In this document: in pieces, positions 1 through 9,003 of the stretch
How positions within the stretch are numbered: position 1 is the first letter of the stretch
How the letters are laid out: every line of letters starts with the position of its first letter
DNA from: Silanimonas sp021297925
Lineage (GTDB): Bacteria; Pseudomonadota; Gammaproteobacteria; Xanthomonadales; Xanthomonadaceae
Length of the DNA stretch: 64,000 nucleotides
Assembly (NCBI GenBank): GCA_027532825.1
Contig: JAPZTL010000004.1
Span: forward strand, 62,001 to 126,000
Reading direction: 5' to 3'
Position numbers and translations under genes: made by a program
The notes under the pieces: model-generated
Seen by the model: the letters and a program-made list of their open reading frames with translations, nothing else
What the model was told of the DNA's origin: nothing
Databases searched by the model: none

Positions 1-514
1 GCACGTCCTCGCCGATGACGTCGAATTCCAGCGCGCAGTGCGCCGCGTTCCCGTAGGGGTCGAAGAACGCGGCCAGCTCCGACGGGATCTGGTCGGGGAT
101 CGGCCACAGGTTGGCGGCCGGCATGGCGATGTACTCGGCGAAGGCGCCGGCGCGGTTCACGCCGATGCCCACGGTGTGCGGGCACAGGTGTTGCTTGCCG
201 GCGCGGCAGTTGCGGCAGACGCCGCAGACGATGTGGCCTTCGGCCGAGACGCGGTCGCCAACTTTGTAGCCGGTGACGCCGGCGCCGAGCTCGACGATGC
301 GGCCGACGAATTCATGCCCGATGACGAGGCCCGGCGTGATGGTGCGCTGGCTCCACTCGTCCCACTTGTAGATGTGCAGGTCGGTGCCGCAGATGGCGGT
401 CTTCTCGAGCTTGATCAGCACCTCGTTGGGGCCGATCTGCGGGACCGGCACCTGTTCCATCCAGATGCCCTTCTCGGCGTGGCGCTTCACCAGCGCCTTC
501 ATCATCATGCCCAT
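1..514 (-). CDS. tdh: L-threonine 3-dehydrogenase, C-terminal part off the left edge
   Basis: Zinc-dependent medium-chain dehydrogenase that oxidises L-threonine to 2-amino-3-ketobutyrate with NAD+ in the cytoplasm. About 170 N-terminal residues are visible, out of roughly 340 usual for the family. The N-terminus after the initial methionines (MKALVKRH) resembles Tdh. The catalytic-zinc cysteine lies in ICGTDLH, GHEFVG follows, and the four structural-zinc cysteines are in CGVCRNCRAGKQHLC. The frame runs off the window at VIGEDV, just before the Rossmann domain. The start region is a run of in-frame ATGs; I chose the one at 514 because GGAG lies seven bases before it, but 508, 505 or 502 would also fit. 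A kbl gene, often the partner, would lie outside the window. Identification is firm; completeness cannot be judged. Confidence 0.93.
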   Translation of the reverse strand, partial: MGMMMKALVKRHAEKGIWMEQVPVPQIGPNEVLIKLEKTAICGTDLHIYKWDEWSQRTITPGLVIGHEFVGRIVELGAGVTGYKVGDRVSAEGHIVCGVCRNCRAGKQHLCPHTVGIGVNRAGAFAEYIAMPAANLWPIPDQIPSELAAFFDPYGNAAHCALEFDVIGEDV

Positions 515-553
515 CGTCGCACTCCGCGGGGCCAGCCGCCCCGGACGGCGCGG

Positions 554-559
554 AGTATA
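554..559 (-). promoter_or_regulatory. -10-like hexamer upstream of tdh
   Basis: TATACT on the minus strand, just after the stop codon of the EAL gene and 39 bases before the chosen tdh start. It matches five of six positions of the sigma-70 -10 box. No good -35 box is visible at 16-18 bases. It suggests that tdh is transcribed separately from the gene upstream. Confidence 0.5.
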
Positions 560-566
560 GCGGCCA

Positions 567-2558
567 CTACGTCGGCGGGGTCTCGACGCCGGCCCGGGAC
601 GGCGGCCAGTCCCGGGCGGGGCGGTGCAGGTACCAGCCCTGGACCAGGCCGATCCCCTGGCCGCGGCAGAAGGCGAGGTCGTCGCCGGTCTCGACGCCCT
701 CGGCGACCACGTCCCGGCCGAGCGAGCGCCCCAGCGCGGCGATCGCGGCCGCGATCGCCCGGCCGAAGGGATCTTCGGCGCGGACGAAGCTGCGGTCGAT
801 CTTCAGCCGATCGGCCCTGAGTTCCCGGAGGTGGACCAGCGACGAGTACCCGGTGCCGAGGTCGTCCAGCGCCACGCGGACGCCGATCTTCTGCAACTGC
901 TCGACGACGGACGCGGCCAGGCCGAGGTCGCCCATCGCCGCCGACTCCGTGATCTCCACCTCGAGGCGGTCCGGCGGGACGCGGTAGCGCGTGAGCTGGG
1001 CCTTGACGACGCCGGGCAGGCCCGCGTCGAGCAGCGACGCCGAGGACAGGTTGATGCAGAGCGGGACCGGCGCCTCCCCGGCCGACTCGCGCGTCGCGAG
1101 GCAGTGACAGGCGCGGTCCAGCACCCAGCGGTCGATGTCCACCATCAGTCCGCCGCGCTCGGCGGCCGGGAGGAAACGGCCCGGCGCCAGCCGGCCCTCC
1201 GTCGGGTGGTTCCAGCGCAGCAGGGCTTCGACGCTGTCGAGTTGGCCGTCCCCGCTCCGGTAGATGCCCTGGAGGTCGAGCGCCAGCTGGTCTTCGCCGA
1301 TCGCGCGGTACAGCGCGCCGACCAGCTGGACTTCCTCCGCGTCGGACGCGGCCTGCTCGGCCTCGAACCGCAGCATGCGGACGCCGGCGGATTCCGCCTT
1401 CTCCTGCGCGACGCAGGCCGAGGCCAGCAGGGTGCCGGGGGTCTCGCGGAGGTGGCGCACGGCGTAACCGAAGCTCAGGCTGACGGGGTGGTCCAGCCCG
1501 AGGACGGCCTGCTCGACGGCACGGCGACGCGACAGCACCTCGGCGTCGGCCAGGGTGCCGTCGGCGCTCAGGAATGCACCGAGGCGGTCGCTGTCGATGC
1601 GGCCGATGGCGACCAGGTGGAAGCCCCGGCCCGCGGCCATCGCCGTCGCCAGTTCGCGGAGCGCACGGGCGACCCACGGCGTGCCCAGGGTGCGCTCCAG
1701 CAGCGCGAAGCGCTGCAGCTTGACCACCATGACGGCGAGCGGGGCGTCGGCCCGCCCCTCTCCAGGCAACCCGCGCAGCAGGCCCGCGCGGTTCGGCATC
1801 TGCGTCTCCGCGTCGTAGTGCGCCATCCGGTCCGCTTCGAGGGTCCGCTGTTCGGCTTCGGCGGACGTCCGGTCGTGCAACCAGACCAGCAGGGCGATCG
1901 ACAGCATCAGCAGTCCAACGAGGCCGCCCAGCTGCAGCCAAGCCAGTGTGCCCCCGAGGCCGGACCGCGACGGGACCCCCGTCGCGCTCGCGAAGTAGCC
2001 GACGTGGACCAGCGCCAGGACCGCGAAGGCCGCCACCACCAGCCACTGGCCGAGGGACCGCCCGCGGGCGTTCTGGTAGCGTGCGAGCAGGATGGCGATG
2101 GCCCCGTAGGCGGTCGCGAAGAGCAGCGCGCGCAGTCCGACGCGCAACAGGATGCGCAGCTGGGCGCCGGTGGTCTCGAGGGCCCCGGGCAGGGCGATGG
2201 CGGCGGCCCCGGCCAGCGCCCCGGCGGCGATCCACGCCACGCTGCGGGGACGCAGCGGGCGCTGCAGCGCGGTGATGTACAGCGCCATCAGCAGCAGGCC
2301 GAGGTGCATCAGGGCCGAGGCTTGCCCGGCGACGCTCGCGGCCGTGCGGGTCAGCACCCACTGCGGGCCTTGGCCGGCGAGGGAGAACGACGCGATGGCG
2401 AAGGCGAAGGACAGGCCGAGCAGGCCGAAGCTCCAGGCGAGCAGCTGCCGGCCCATCCGCAGCCGCTCGCCGCCGACCACGGCGGTGATGGCCGCCATCG
2501 CGAACGCCGTCAGCGTCTGGAGCACCGTCAGCAAGATGACGATCTCGTCCGCTCGCAC
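567..2558 (-). CDS. Membrane EAL-domain protein with degenerate GGDEF (probable c-di-GMP phosphodiesterase)
   Basis: Predicted inner-membrane c-di-GMP phosphodiesterase of 663 residues. Residues about 1-240 hold roughly seven hydrophobic segments. A GGDEF-like domain follows at about 265-410, but IDSDRLGAF stands where RxGGDEF belongs, so cyclase activity is unlikely. The EAL domain (about 420-655) keeps the residues expected of an active enzyme: EALLRW, INLS, ITE, DDLGTGYSSL, KID, EGVET and the VQG glutamine. The GTG start at 2558 has AGGAGAG a few bases upstream; the frame stays open to an ATG at 2618, but that start has no clear ribosome site. It is divergent from the S46 peptidase gene. 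The input sensed by the membrane region is unknown. Confidence 0.85.
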   Translation of the reverse strand: MRADEIVILLTVLQTLTAFAMAAITAVVGGERLRMGRQLLAWSFGLLGLSFAFAIASFSLAGQGPQWVLTRTAASVAGQASALMHLGLLLMALYITALQRPLRPRSVAWIAAGALAGAAAIALPGALETTGAQLRILLRVGLRALLFATAYGAIAILLARYQNARGRSLGQWLVVAAFAVLALVHVGYFASATGVPSRSGLGGTLAWLQLGGLVGLLMLSIALLVWLHDRTSAEAEQRTLEADRMAHYDAETQMPNRAGLLRGLPGEGRADAPLAVMVVKLQRFALLERTLGTPWVARALRELATAMAAGRGFHLVAIGRIDSDRLGAFLSADGTLADAEVLSRRRAVEQAVLGLDHPVSLSFGYAVRHLRETPGTLLASACVAQEKAESAGVRMLRFEAEQAASDAEEVQLVGALYRAIGEDQLALDLQGIYRSGDGQLDSVEALLRWNHPTEGRLAPGRFLPAAERGGLMVDIDRWVLDRACHCLATRESAGEAPVPLCINLSSASLLDAGLPGVVKAQLTRYRVPPDRLEVEITESAAMGDLGLAASVVEQLQKIGVRVALDDLGTGYSSLVHLRELRADRLKIDRSFVRAEDPFGRAIAAAIAALGRSLGRDVVAEGVETGDDLAFCRGQGIGLVQGWYLHRPARDWPPSRAGVETPPT

Positions 2559-2584
2559 CGGGGCTCTCCTCTGGACCGGAGGCC

Positions 2585-2590
2585 AGTCTA
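2585..2590 (-). promoter_or_regulatory. -10-like hexamer upstream of the EAL gene
   Basis: TAGACT on the minus strand in a GC-rich context, 26 bases before the GTG start. It belongs to the recurring -10-like series in this window. No convincing -35 box. Confidence 0.45.
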
Positions 2591-2676
2591 GGCGCCTCGC
2601 TGGCCGAGTCCCAGCCATGCGACGACTCCGCCCGCGGACAGGACTTCCGGCAGGGTGGGGAGGGGGCGTGCGGGGC

Positions 2677-2682
2677 TAGACT
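2677..2682 (+). promoter_or_regulatory. -10-like hexamer upstream of the S46 peptidase
   Basis: TAGACT in the context GGGGC-TAGACT-CGGCG, 34 bases before the peptidase ATG. It forms a divergent pair with the copy at 2585-2590. No convincing -35 box. Confidence 0.45.
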
Positions 2683-2716
2683 CGGCGCCTCCGCTTTCCG
2701 ACATGGGCTCCCTCCG

Positions 2717-4903
2717 ATGCGTCGACTTCCCCTCGCGGCCGCCGTGGCCGCCACCCTGTTCGCCCTGCCCGTGGCCGCCCGCGAGGGCATGTGGGTGCCC
2801 CAGCAACTGCCCGAGATCGCCGGGCCGCTCAAGCAGGCCGGGCTGGCGCTCTCGCCGGAGCAGTTGGCCGACCTCACCGGGGACCCGATGGGCGCGGTGG
2901 TCGCGCTGGGGGGCTGCACGGCCAGCTTCGTCTCGCCGGAGGGTCTCGTCGCCACCAACCACCACTGCGCGTATGGCGCGATCCAGCTCAACTCGACGCC
3001 CGAGAAGAACCTCATGGCGCTCGGACACAACGCCGCGACGAACGCAGAGGAGCTGTCGGCCGGCCCGAACGCCCGCGTGTTCGTGATGGACCGCATCACC
3101 GACGTCACTGCGGACATGCGGGCCGCCCTCGCGGGCGCCGCCGACGGCCTCGCCCGCCAGAACGCGTTGGAAGCGAAGCAGAAGGCCCTGATCGCCGAAT
3201 GCGAGAGCGATCCCGGCTACCGCTGCACCCTGTACGCGTTCTTTGGCGGCCAGACCTACCGCCTGTTCCGCCAGCTCGAGATCCGCGACGTGCGCCTCGT
3301 CTACGCCCCGCCGTCCTCCATCGGCAACTACGGCGGCGAGGTCGACAACTGGATGTGGCCGCGCCACACGGGCGACTTCACGTTCTACCGCGCTTACGTC
3401 GGCCCGGACGGCAAGCCCGCGCCGTTCTCGAAGGACAACGTGCCCTACCGCCCGAAGCATTGGCTGAAGCTCGCCGACCAGCCGCTCGAGGCCGGTGACT
3501 TCGTGATGGTGGCGGGCTACCCGGGCCAGACCAACCGTTACGCGCTGTTCGACGAGTTCCAGAACGTCGCGGGCTGGCAGTACCCGGTCGTCGGCCAGCA
3601 CCTCAAGAACATGGTCGCGCTGGTGGAGAAGGCCGGGAAGGCGGACAAGGACATCGAGGTCAAGTACGCCGCCACGATCCGCAATTGGCAGAACGCCATG
3701 AAGAACTGGGACGGCCAGCTCGAGGGCTTCAAGCGCATCGACGCGCTGGCAACCAAGCAGGCCGACGAGAAGGCCGTGCTCGACTGGCTGAAGGCCGGTG
3801 CGCCCGGCGCGCAAGGCCTGAACACCGCGGCGCAGCTCGACGCCATCGCCGCCCACCAGCGCCTCGTCGCGCTCGCCGCGCAGGCCCGCGCCACGCGCGA
3901 GCGCGACCTCGTCCTCGGCCAGATCGGCAATACCGGGCTGTTCGGCTCGCTGCGGCAGGCCTACCGCCTCGCGGTCGAGTCCGCCAAGCCGGACCTCGAG
4001 CGCGCGCCCGGCTTCCAGCAGCGCGATCGCGCCGCCATCGAGGGCGCGCAGCGCCAGCTCGAGCGGCGCTACGTCCGCGCGATGGAGGTCGAGCTGATGG
4101 CCTACTGGCTGGCGGAGTACGCCAAGCTGCCGGCGGCGCAGCGCGTCGCCGCCCTGGATGCGGTCGTCGGCGACGGCAGTCCCGCAGCGATCCGCGCCGG
4201 TCTCGACGCGCTCTATGGCAAGACCGGGCTCGAGGGGGGGGACGCCCGCGTCGCCCTGCTGGGTCGCAGCGCCGCCGAGCTCGAGGCGTCCGCCGATTCG
4301 CTGCTGAAGCTCGCCGTGGCGCTCTTCCCGACCTACAAGGGCATCGAGGACGAGGCCCGGGCCCGCGCCGGCGAAGCCGCGCTTTACCGCCCGCTGTACC
4401 TTGCCGGCGTGCAGGCCTTCCGCCGCGCCAACGGCGGCTTCGTTTATCCGGACGCGAATCTCAGCCTGCGCATCACCTTCGGCAACGTCATGGGGTACGC
4501 ACCGCGCGACGGCGTGGCCTACACGCCCTTCACGACGCTGGAGGGCCTCGCCGCGAAGGCGACCGGCGTCGAGCCTTTCGACGCCCCGCGGGCCCAGCTC
4601 GATGCCATCGCCGCGAAGCGCTGGGGCGGACGCGAGGACAAGGCGCTCGGCACCGTCCCGGTCAACTTCCTCTCCGACCTCGACATCACCGGCGGCAACT
4701 CGGGCTCGCCGGTGCTGGACGCGCGCGGCCGGCTGGTCGGCCTCGCCTTCGACGGCAACTGGGAGTCTGTCAGCAGCAACTGGGTCTTCGATCCGGCGAT
4801 GACGCGGATGATCGCGGTCGATTCGCGCTACATGATGTGGGTGATGGAGCAGGCGTTCCCGTCCCCGCGCATGGTGGCGGAACTCGAAGCGGCCTCGCGC
4901 TGA
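2717..4903 (+). CDS. Exported S46 family dipeptidyl-peptidase, DPP7 type
   Basis: Serine exopeptidase of 728 residues that should remove dipeptides from peptide N-termini in the periplasm, feeding peptide catabolism. Residues 1-21 form a signal peptide ending in VAA. The S46 signatures are present: NHHC near residue 83 (catalytic His), EVDNWMWPRHTGDF near 210-225 (catalytic Asp), and GGNSGSP with the nucleophile at Ser662. Eighteen residues after that serine lies Gly680 in FDGNW. In the family this position is Gly in DPP7 (hydrophobic P1) and Arg in DPP11 (acidic P1), so I infer DPP7-like specificity. Length matches the family (about 700-730). The next gene begins seven bases after the stop, so the two are probably co-transcribed. 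Confidence 0.93.
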   Translation: MRRLPLAAAVAATLFALPVAAREGMWVPQQLPEIAGPLKQAGLALSPEQLADLTGDPMGAVVALGGCTASFVSPEGLVATNHHCAYGAIQLNSTPEKNLMALGHNAATNAEELSAGPNARVFVMDRITDVTADMRAALAGAADGLARQNALEAKQKALIAECESDPGYRCTLYAFFGGQTYRLFRQLEIRDVRLVYAPPSSIGNYGGEVDNWMWPRHTGDFTFYRAYVGPDGKPAPFSKDNVPYRPKHWLKLADQPLEAGDFVMVAGYPGQTNRYALFDEFQNVAGWQYPVVGQHLKNMVALVEKAGKADKDIEVKYAATIRNWQNAMKNWDGQLEGFKRIDALATKQADEKAVLDWLKAGAPGAQGLNTAAQLDAIAAHQRLVALAAQARATRERDLVLGQIGNTGLFGSLRQAYRLAVESAKPDLERAPGFQQRDRAAIEGAQRQLERRYVRAMEVELMAYWLAEYAKLPAAQRVAALDAVVGDGSPAAIRAGLDALYGKTGLEGGDARVALLGRSAAELEASADSLLKLAVALFPTYKGIEDEARARAGEAALYRPLYLAGVQAFRRANGGFVYPDANLSLRITFGNVMGYAPRDGVAYTPFTTLEGLAAKATGVEPFDAPRAQLDAIAAKRWGGREDKALGTVPVNFLSDLDITGGNSGSPVLDARGRLVGLAFDGNWESVSSNWVFDPAMTRMIAVDSRYMMWVMEQAFPSPRMVAELEAASR

Positions 4904-4910
4904 GCCCGCG

Positions 4911-6308
4911 ATGCGCATTCGATTCCACGGCGCTGCCGGCGAGGTCACCGGTTCCTGCCACGAGGTGGAGGCCGCAGGACGCCGCCTTCTGCTGGATTGC
5001 GGCCTGATCCAGGGGGGGCGCGAGGACGAGCGGCGCAACCGCGAGCCCTTCCCCTTCGACCCGGCCAAGATCGACGCGGTGGTGCTGAGCCATGCCCACC
5101 TGGACCACTGCGGGCGGCTGCCGCTGCTGGTGCAGCAGGGCTTCGACGGGCCGATCTGGACCCATCGCGCCACGGCCGATCTCCTGCGCGTGATGCTGGA
5201 GGACGCGGCGCGCCTCGCCGAGGCCGACGCCGAGCGCGCTGCCCGACGGCGGGCGCAGGGTCGCGGCGTGGACGAGGACGACCTCACCCCGCTGTTCACC
5301 CTGTCCGACGTGCAGGCCGTGTTGCGCCTCGTCCGTGGCCTCGAGTACCGCGTGGCGACGACGCTGTTCCCCGGCCTCGTCGTCACCCTCCGCGATGCCG
5401 GGCACATCCTCGGGTCGGCGAGCGTGGAACTCGTCGACACCTCGGGCCCGGCGCCGAAGACGCTGGTCTACTCGGGCGACCTCGGGCCGAAAGGAACGCC
5501 CATCCTGCGCGATGCCGAGATCCCGCCGAAGGCCGACCTGGTCCTGCTCGAGAGCACCTACGGCGACCGTGCCCACCGCCAGCAGGCCGCCACGGTCGAT
5601 GAACTCGGCCGCCTCTTCCACGATGCGTGGCGGGACGGCGGCAACGTGGTCATCCCGGCCTTCGCGGTCGGGCGCAGCCAGGAGCTGCTCTACTGGTTCG
5701 CGCGCCACTACGACGATTGGGGGCTCTCGCGCTGGCACATCTTCCTCGACAGCCCGATGGCGATCCGGGTGATCGAGGCCTACGACCGCCACACCGACCT
5801 CTTCGACGAGGAGGCCCGCGGCGTCTGGGCCGGCAAATCCCATCCGTTCCGCTTGCGCAACCTGCACCTCTGCGTCGACCAGGCGCAGTCGATGGCGATC
5901 AACCAGATCCGTTCGGGCGCGATCATCATCGCGGGCTCCGGCATGTGCAACGGCGGCCGCGTGAGGCACCACCTCCGGCACCAGCTGCCCTACGAACGCA
6001 ACCACGTCCTGTTCGTCGGCTACCAGGCGCAGGGCACGCTCGGCCGCCGTCTCGTGGACGGTGCGCCATGGGTGCGCATCCTCGGGTACGACATCACCGT
6101 CCGGGCCCAGCGCCACACGGTCGGCGGACTGTCGGCGCACGCCGACCAGCCGGCGCTGGCCCGCTGGTACGCCGGCATCGGCGGACGCCCTCCGGTCGTG
6201 CTGGTCCACGGGGAGGAGGCGCCCCGCGCCGCGCTGTCGTCCCTGCTGCAACGCGAGTACGGCGCCCACGTGGCATCCGCGAAGCGGGACCTCGTCCGCG
6301 ACCTCTGA
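4911..6308 (+). CDS. Metallo-beta-lactamase-fold, beta-CASP RNase-like protein
   Basis: Cytoplasmic two-zinc hydrolase of 465 residues, of the YsmA/CPSF-like beta-CASP group of RNA-processing nucleases. The zinc motif HAHLDH is near residue 61, with upstream GEVTGSC and LLLDCG typical of the group. Later motifs are SGDLG, LESTYGDR, a beta-CASP insert with IPAFAVGRSQELLY, and a C-terminal GLSAHAD. No signal peptide. It starts seven bases after the S46 peptidase. Its stop TGA directly abuts the stop of the opposite PilZ gene, giving TGATCA with no intergenic base. RNA as the substrate is inferred from the family, not shown. Confidence 0.88.
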   Translation: MRIRFHGAAGEVTGSCHEVEAAGRRLLLDCGLIQGGREDERRNREPFPFDPAKIDAVVLSHAHLDHCGRLPLLVQQGFDGPIWTHRATADLLRVMLEDAARLAEADAERAARRRAQGRGVDEDDLTPLFTLSDVQAVLRLVRGLEYRVATTLFPGLVVTLRDAGHILGSASVELVDTSGPAPKTLVYSGDLGPKGTPILRDAEIPPKADLVLLESTYGDRAHRQQAATVDELGRLFHDAWRDGGNVVIPAFAVGRSQELLYWFARHYDDWGLSRWHIFLDSPMAIRVIEAYDRHTDLFDEEARGVWAGKSHPFRLRNLHLCVDQAQSMAINQIRSGAIIIAGSGMCNGGRVRHHLRHQLPYERNHVLFVGYQAQGTLGRRLVDGAPWVRILGYDITVRAQRHTVGGLSAHADQPALARWYAGIGGRPPVVLVHGEEAPRAALSSLLQREYGAHVASAKRDLVRDL

Positions 6309-6989
6309 TCAGGGGTCGAGCTCGGCCGCCATCTTCGCCAAGTAAAGCGACAGCATCAGGCGCTCGGGTTTCGGCAGGGCCCGGAAACTCAGGCCGACGC
6401 GCTCGCGCACCGGGTGATCGAGGGTGCGACGGTGGCAGACCGCGGCGTGGGCGGTGATCTGCAGTCGCTCGCCCTCCGCTTCGACCGTGAAGACGAGGCG
6501 GGCCGGCGTCCCGACGTCCCCGATGGGGGTCGCCGTCTCGACGAGCGCCCCGGCCGCGCTGAGGTCGACGATCGACGCGCGCTGCCCGGTGCCGCCCGGC
6601 CCCTCGCCGCCGACCAGGGTCGCCGGCAGAAGGGTCCGGATGCGCAGGGCTTGCCGGACCAGCCGCCCGTCCACGCGGTCCGGCCATCCGAGCAGCGCGT
6701 AGTGGAAGGGCACGTCGAAGACGCCCAGCAGCCCGGTCTCGAAGCGGAAGTCGTACTGTCCCGTGAATCCCTGCACGAGGAAGCGCGCATTCTTCGCCAT
6801 CGGGCCCATCTTCCGTCCCGGCACGGGCGCCAGCATCAGGCCGCGGCCCTCGATCGCCGCGGCGAACAGCCAATCCTCGGGGGCCGCGCCGTCGCCGGAT
6901 GCCGAGAGTTGCACCAGTGTCTTCGGCCGGAGCCTCAGCTGGCGGAATCCCAGGGAGGCCGGAACGACACCGATCGGATCCACGGACAT
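6309..6989 (-). CDS. PilZ-domain c-di-GMP-binding protein
   Basis: Protein of 226 residues with a C-terminal PilZ domain. The c-di-GMP-binding signature is intact: RQALR (RxxxR) followed by DLSAAG (DxSxxG). The N-terminal half (about residues 1-110) looks like the YcgR-type beta-barrel partner domain, which suggests a c-di-GMP effector, possibly for motility or surface functions; the target is unknown. AAGGAGAG lies about six bases before the ATG, which decides the start among longer open frames. It lies 25 bases downstream of pyrC on the same strand and may be the last gene of an SGNH-pyrC-PilZ unit. It is convergent with the beta-CASP gene. Confidence 0.85.
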   Translation of the reverse strand: MSVDPIGVVPASLGFRQLRLRPKTLVQLSASGDGAAPEDWLFAAAIEGRGLMLAPVPGRKMGPMAKNARFLVQGFTGQYDFRFETGLLGVFDVPFHYALLGWPDRVDGRLVRQALRIRTLLPATLVGGEGPGGTGQRASIVDLSAAGALVETATPIGDVGTPARLVFTVEAEGERLQITAHAAVCHRRTLDHPVRERVGLSFRALPKPERLMLSLYLAKMAAELDP

Positions 6990-7014
6990 GCCTTGCTCTC
7001 CTTGCTGGTGGGAA

Positions 7015-8097
7015 TCAGGCGGCGAAGCACCAGCCCAAGGTCTCCCCATGGGCCAGCGGCACCACCACGCGGTCGCCGTAGGGCAGGGCCGTCGGGATGG
7101 TCCACTCCGCCTTCCGGAGGGAAACGGTACCTGTGTTCCGCGGCAGGCGGTAGAACTCCGGCCCGAAGTGGCTGGCGAAGCCCTCGAGGCGGTCCAGCCG
7201 CCCCGCGGCCTCGAAGGCCGTGGCATAGAGTTCCAGCGCGTGCAGGGCCGTGTAGCAGCCGGCGCAGCCGCACTCCGATTCCTTGTCGCCCTTCGCGTGA
7301 GGGGCCGAATCCGTGCCGAGGAAGTAGCGGGGATCGCCGCCGGTCGCCGCGTCGAGCAGGGCCTTGCGGTGCACTTCGCGCTTGAGCACGGGCAGGCAGT
7401 AGTAGTGCGGGCGGATGCCGCCGGTGAACATCGCGTTCCGGTTGTAGAGCAGGTGGTGCGCCGTGATCGTCGCGGCGATGTCGCCGCCCGAGTCGCGGAC
7501 GTAGTCGGCGGCGTCCTTCGTCGTGATGTGCTCGAACACCACCCGCAGGCCGGGAAAGTCGCTGCGAAGCGGGATGAGCTTCTCCTCGATGAAGACCTTC
7601 TCGCGGTCGAAGACATCGATGTCGCGGTCGGTCACCTCGCCGTGGATGGCCAGCACCATGCCGACCTCCTGCATGGCTTCGAGCGCCTTGTACGTGTGCT
7701 TGAGGTCGGTGACGCCGGAATCGGAGTTGGTCGTGGCGCCGGCGGGATAGAGCTTCACCGCGTGCACGAACCCGCTGTCCTTCGCCCGCCGGATCTCGTC
7801 CGCCGGCGTGTTGTCGGTCAGGTACAGCGTCATCAGCGGCTCGAAATCCGAGCCCTCGGGGCGCGCGGCGAGGATGCGTTCGCGGTAGGCCCCAGCCAGC
7901 GCCGTGGTGGTGATCGGCGGCTTGAGGTTCGGCATCACGATCGCGCGCCGGAACTGCGCCGCGGTATGGGGAAGGACGGCCTTCAGCTGCTCGCCGTCGC
8001 GCAGGTGCAGGTGCCAGTCGTCGGGTCGGGTGATCGTCAGCGTGGTGCCGGCCGGTGCCTGCGCCGGCGTGGGGACTTGGTGGGCAAGCGGGGTCAT
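7015..8097 (-). CDS. pyrC: Dihydroorotase (class II, PyrC type)
   Basis: Zinc amidohydrolase of 360 residues that interconverts carbamoyl-aspartate and dihydroorotate in de novo pyrimidine synthesis. Visible signatures are the DWHLHLRDG zinc motif near residue 27, AVKLYPAG with the lysine expected to be carboxylated, AIHGEV and FEHITT zinc histidines, and GTDSAPH with the catalytic Asp. Length is typical of the short bacterial class. The ATG overlaps the TGA of the upstream SGNH hydrolase gene as ATGA, implying translational coupling. The first 20 residues (MTPLAHQ...) form a slightly longer leader than in E. coli PyrC. Confidence 0.95.
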   Translation of the reverse strand: MTPLAHQVPTPAQAPAGTTLTITRPDDWHLHLRDGEQLKAVLPHTAAQFRRAIVMPNLKPPITTTALAGAYRERILAARPEGSDFEPLMTLYLTDNTPADEIRRAKDSGFVHAVKLYPAGATTNSDSGVTDLKHTYKALEAMQEVGMVLAIHGEVTDRDIDVFDREKVFIEEKLIPLRSDFPGLRVVFEHITTKDAADYVRDSGGDIAATITAHHLLYNRNAMFTGGIRPHYYCLPVLKREVHRKALLDAATGGDPRYFLGTDSAPHAKGDKESECGCAGCYTALHALELYATAFEAAGRLDRLEGFASHFGPEFYRLPRNTGTVSLRKAEWTIPTALPYGDRVVVPLAHGETLGWCFAA

Positions 8098-8873
8098 GCG
8101 GGGCTCCGGGGGCGAAGGGACATCCCGGGCAGTGTGCCAGCGCCGTCAAGCCCCCCCGGGGTCCAGCGTCCCGCCAGCCGCTCGACGAGGATCCGGGCCC
8201 AAGCGCCTTGGGTCGCGGCGTTCGCGTGGTAGCCGTCGGGCGCGAACTCGTCGGGGCGGGGCACGTAGGTGGTGGGCTCGTGCAGCACGCCCTCGCGGGC
8301 GATGGCCACGTCGGCCGCGATCGCATCGAGGGTCTGCGCGCGCACTCCCGCGGCGTAGCGCAGCGGTTGCGGCAGTAGCGGGAAGTGCTGCATGCGCGGC
8401 AGTCCGCACAGCAGCACGCGTGCGCCCGGTGCCCGGGACTGGAGGCCGTCGAGCAGCCGATGCAGTCGATCCCGGAAGTGGGCCGTCCGCGTCAGGCCCG
8501 AGACGTCGTTCACGCCCACGGAGACCAGCACCAGGTCGCGTGGGGCGACGGGGATCCGGGGAAGCACTTCCTCGACGAGTTCGCCGACGCAGGCGCCGGT
8601 GCGGCCGATCGCCTGCCAATGCACGCCGCAGCCATGGCGTGCGGCCAGCTGCCGGGCGACGTGGCCGGGCAAGGCTTGTTCGATGCTGGGGCAGCCGACG
8701 CCATCGATGACCGAATCGCCGACCGCCAGCAGGCGAAGCGTCGGGCCTTCGCCGACCCAGCCCTCGCGTGCGCCCGGCGCGGGCGCGAACCGGGGGGCCG
8801 TGCGTTTCAGGTGCAGCCCCTGAGGGGCGGCGAGAGGCATGAGCCCCCAGAACAGGGCGCGTTTCCAGAGCAT
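8094..8873 (-). CDS. SGNH/GDSL-family hydrolase
   Basis: Putative esterase or lipase-like hydrolase of 259 residues with all four SGNH blocks: GDSVIDG (nucleophile Ser), the conserved Gly in GRTGA, GVND (Asn), and DGYH (catalytic Asp/His pair). The N-terminal 20 residues (MLWKRALFWGLMPL) are hydrophobic and could be a membrane anchor or uncleaved signal. The start at 8873 is chosen because it retains this segment; an ATG at 8840 is an alternative. The stop overlaps the pyrC start by four bases. The substrate is unknown. Confidence 0.82.
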   Translation of the reverse strand: MLWKRALFWGLMPLAAPQGLHLKRTAPRFAPAPGAREGWVGEGPTLRLLAVGDSVIDGVGCPSIEQALPGHVARQLAARHGCGVHWQAIGRTGACVGELVEEVLPRIPVAPRDLVLVSVGVNDVSGLTRTAHFRDRLHRLLDGLQSRAPGARVLLCGLPRMQHFPLLPQPLRYAAGVRAQTLDAIAADVAIAREGVLHEPTTYVPRPDEFAPDGYHANAATQGAWARILVERLAGRWTPGGLDGAGTLPGMSLRPRSPA

Positions 8874-8903
8874 GGTGGATCGGAAAGAGCGGTCGACTTG
8901 CGG

Positions 8904-8909
8904 AGTATG
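8904..8909 (-). promoter_or_regulatory. -10-like hexamer upstream of the SGNH-pyrC unit
   Basis: CATACT on the minus strand, 30 bases before the SGNH hydrolase ATG, followed by CCGC as at tdh. It lies in the 130-base divergent spacer shared with the superoxide dismutase gene. No clear -35 box. Confidence 0.4.
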
Positions 8910-9003
8910 GCCGTCGTCGAGCCGGGCGTGCGCGGGGGGGGCATGACGCGCCGCCGACGACGAGGCGGCCACGATGGCGCCTCCCAATGCCGTCGGAGCC
9001 CCC

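Noticed and set aside
624..2591. Long plus-strand frame opposite the EAL gene
   Set aside because: No domain, low-complexity residues, and the EAL motifs on the other strand are clear.
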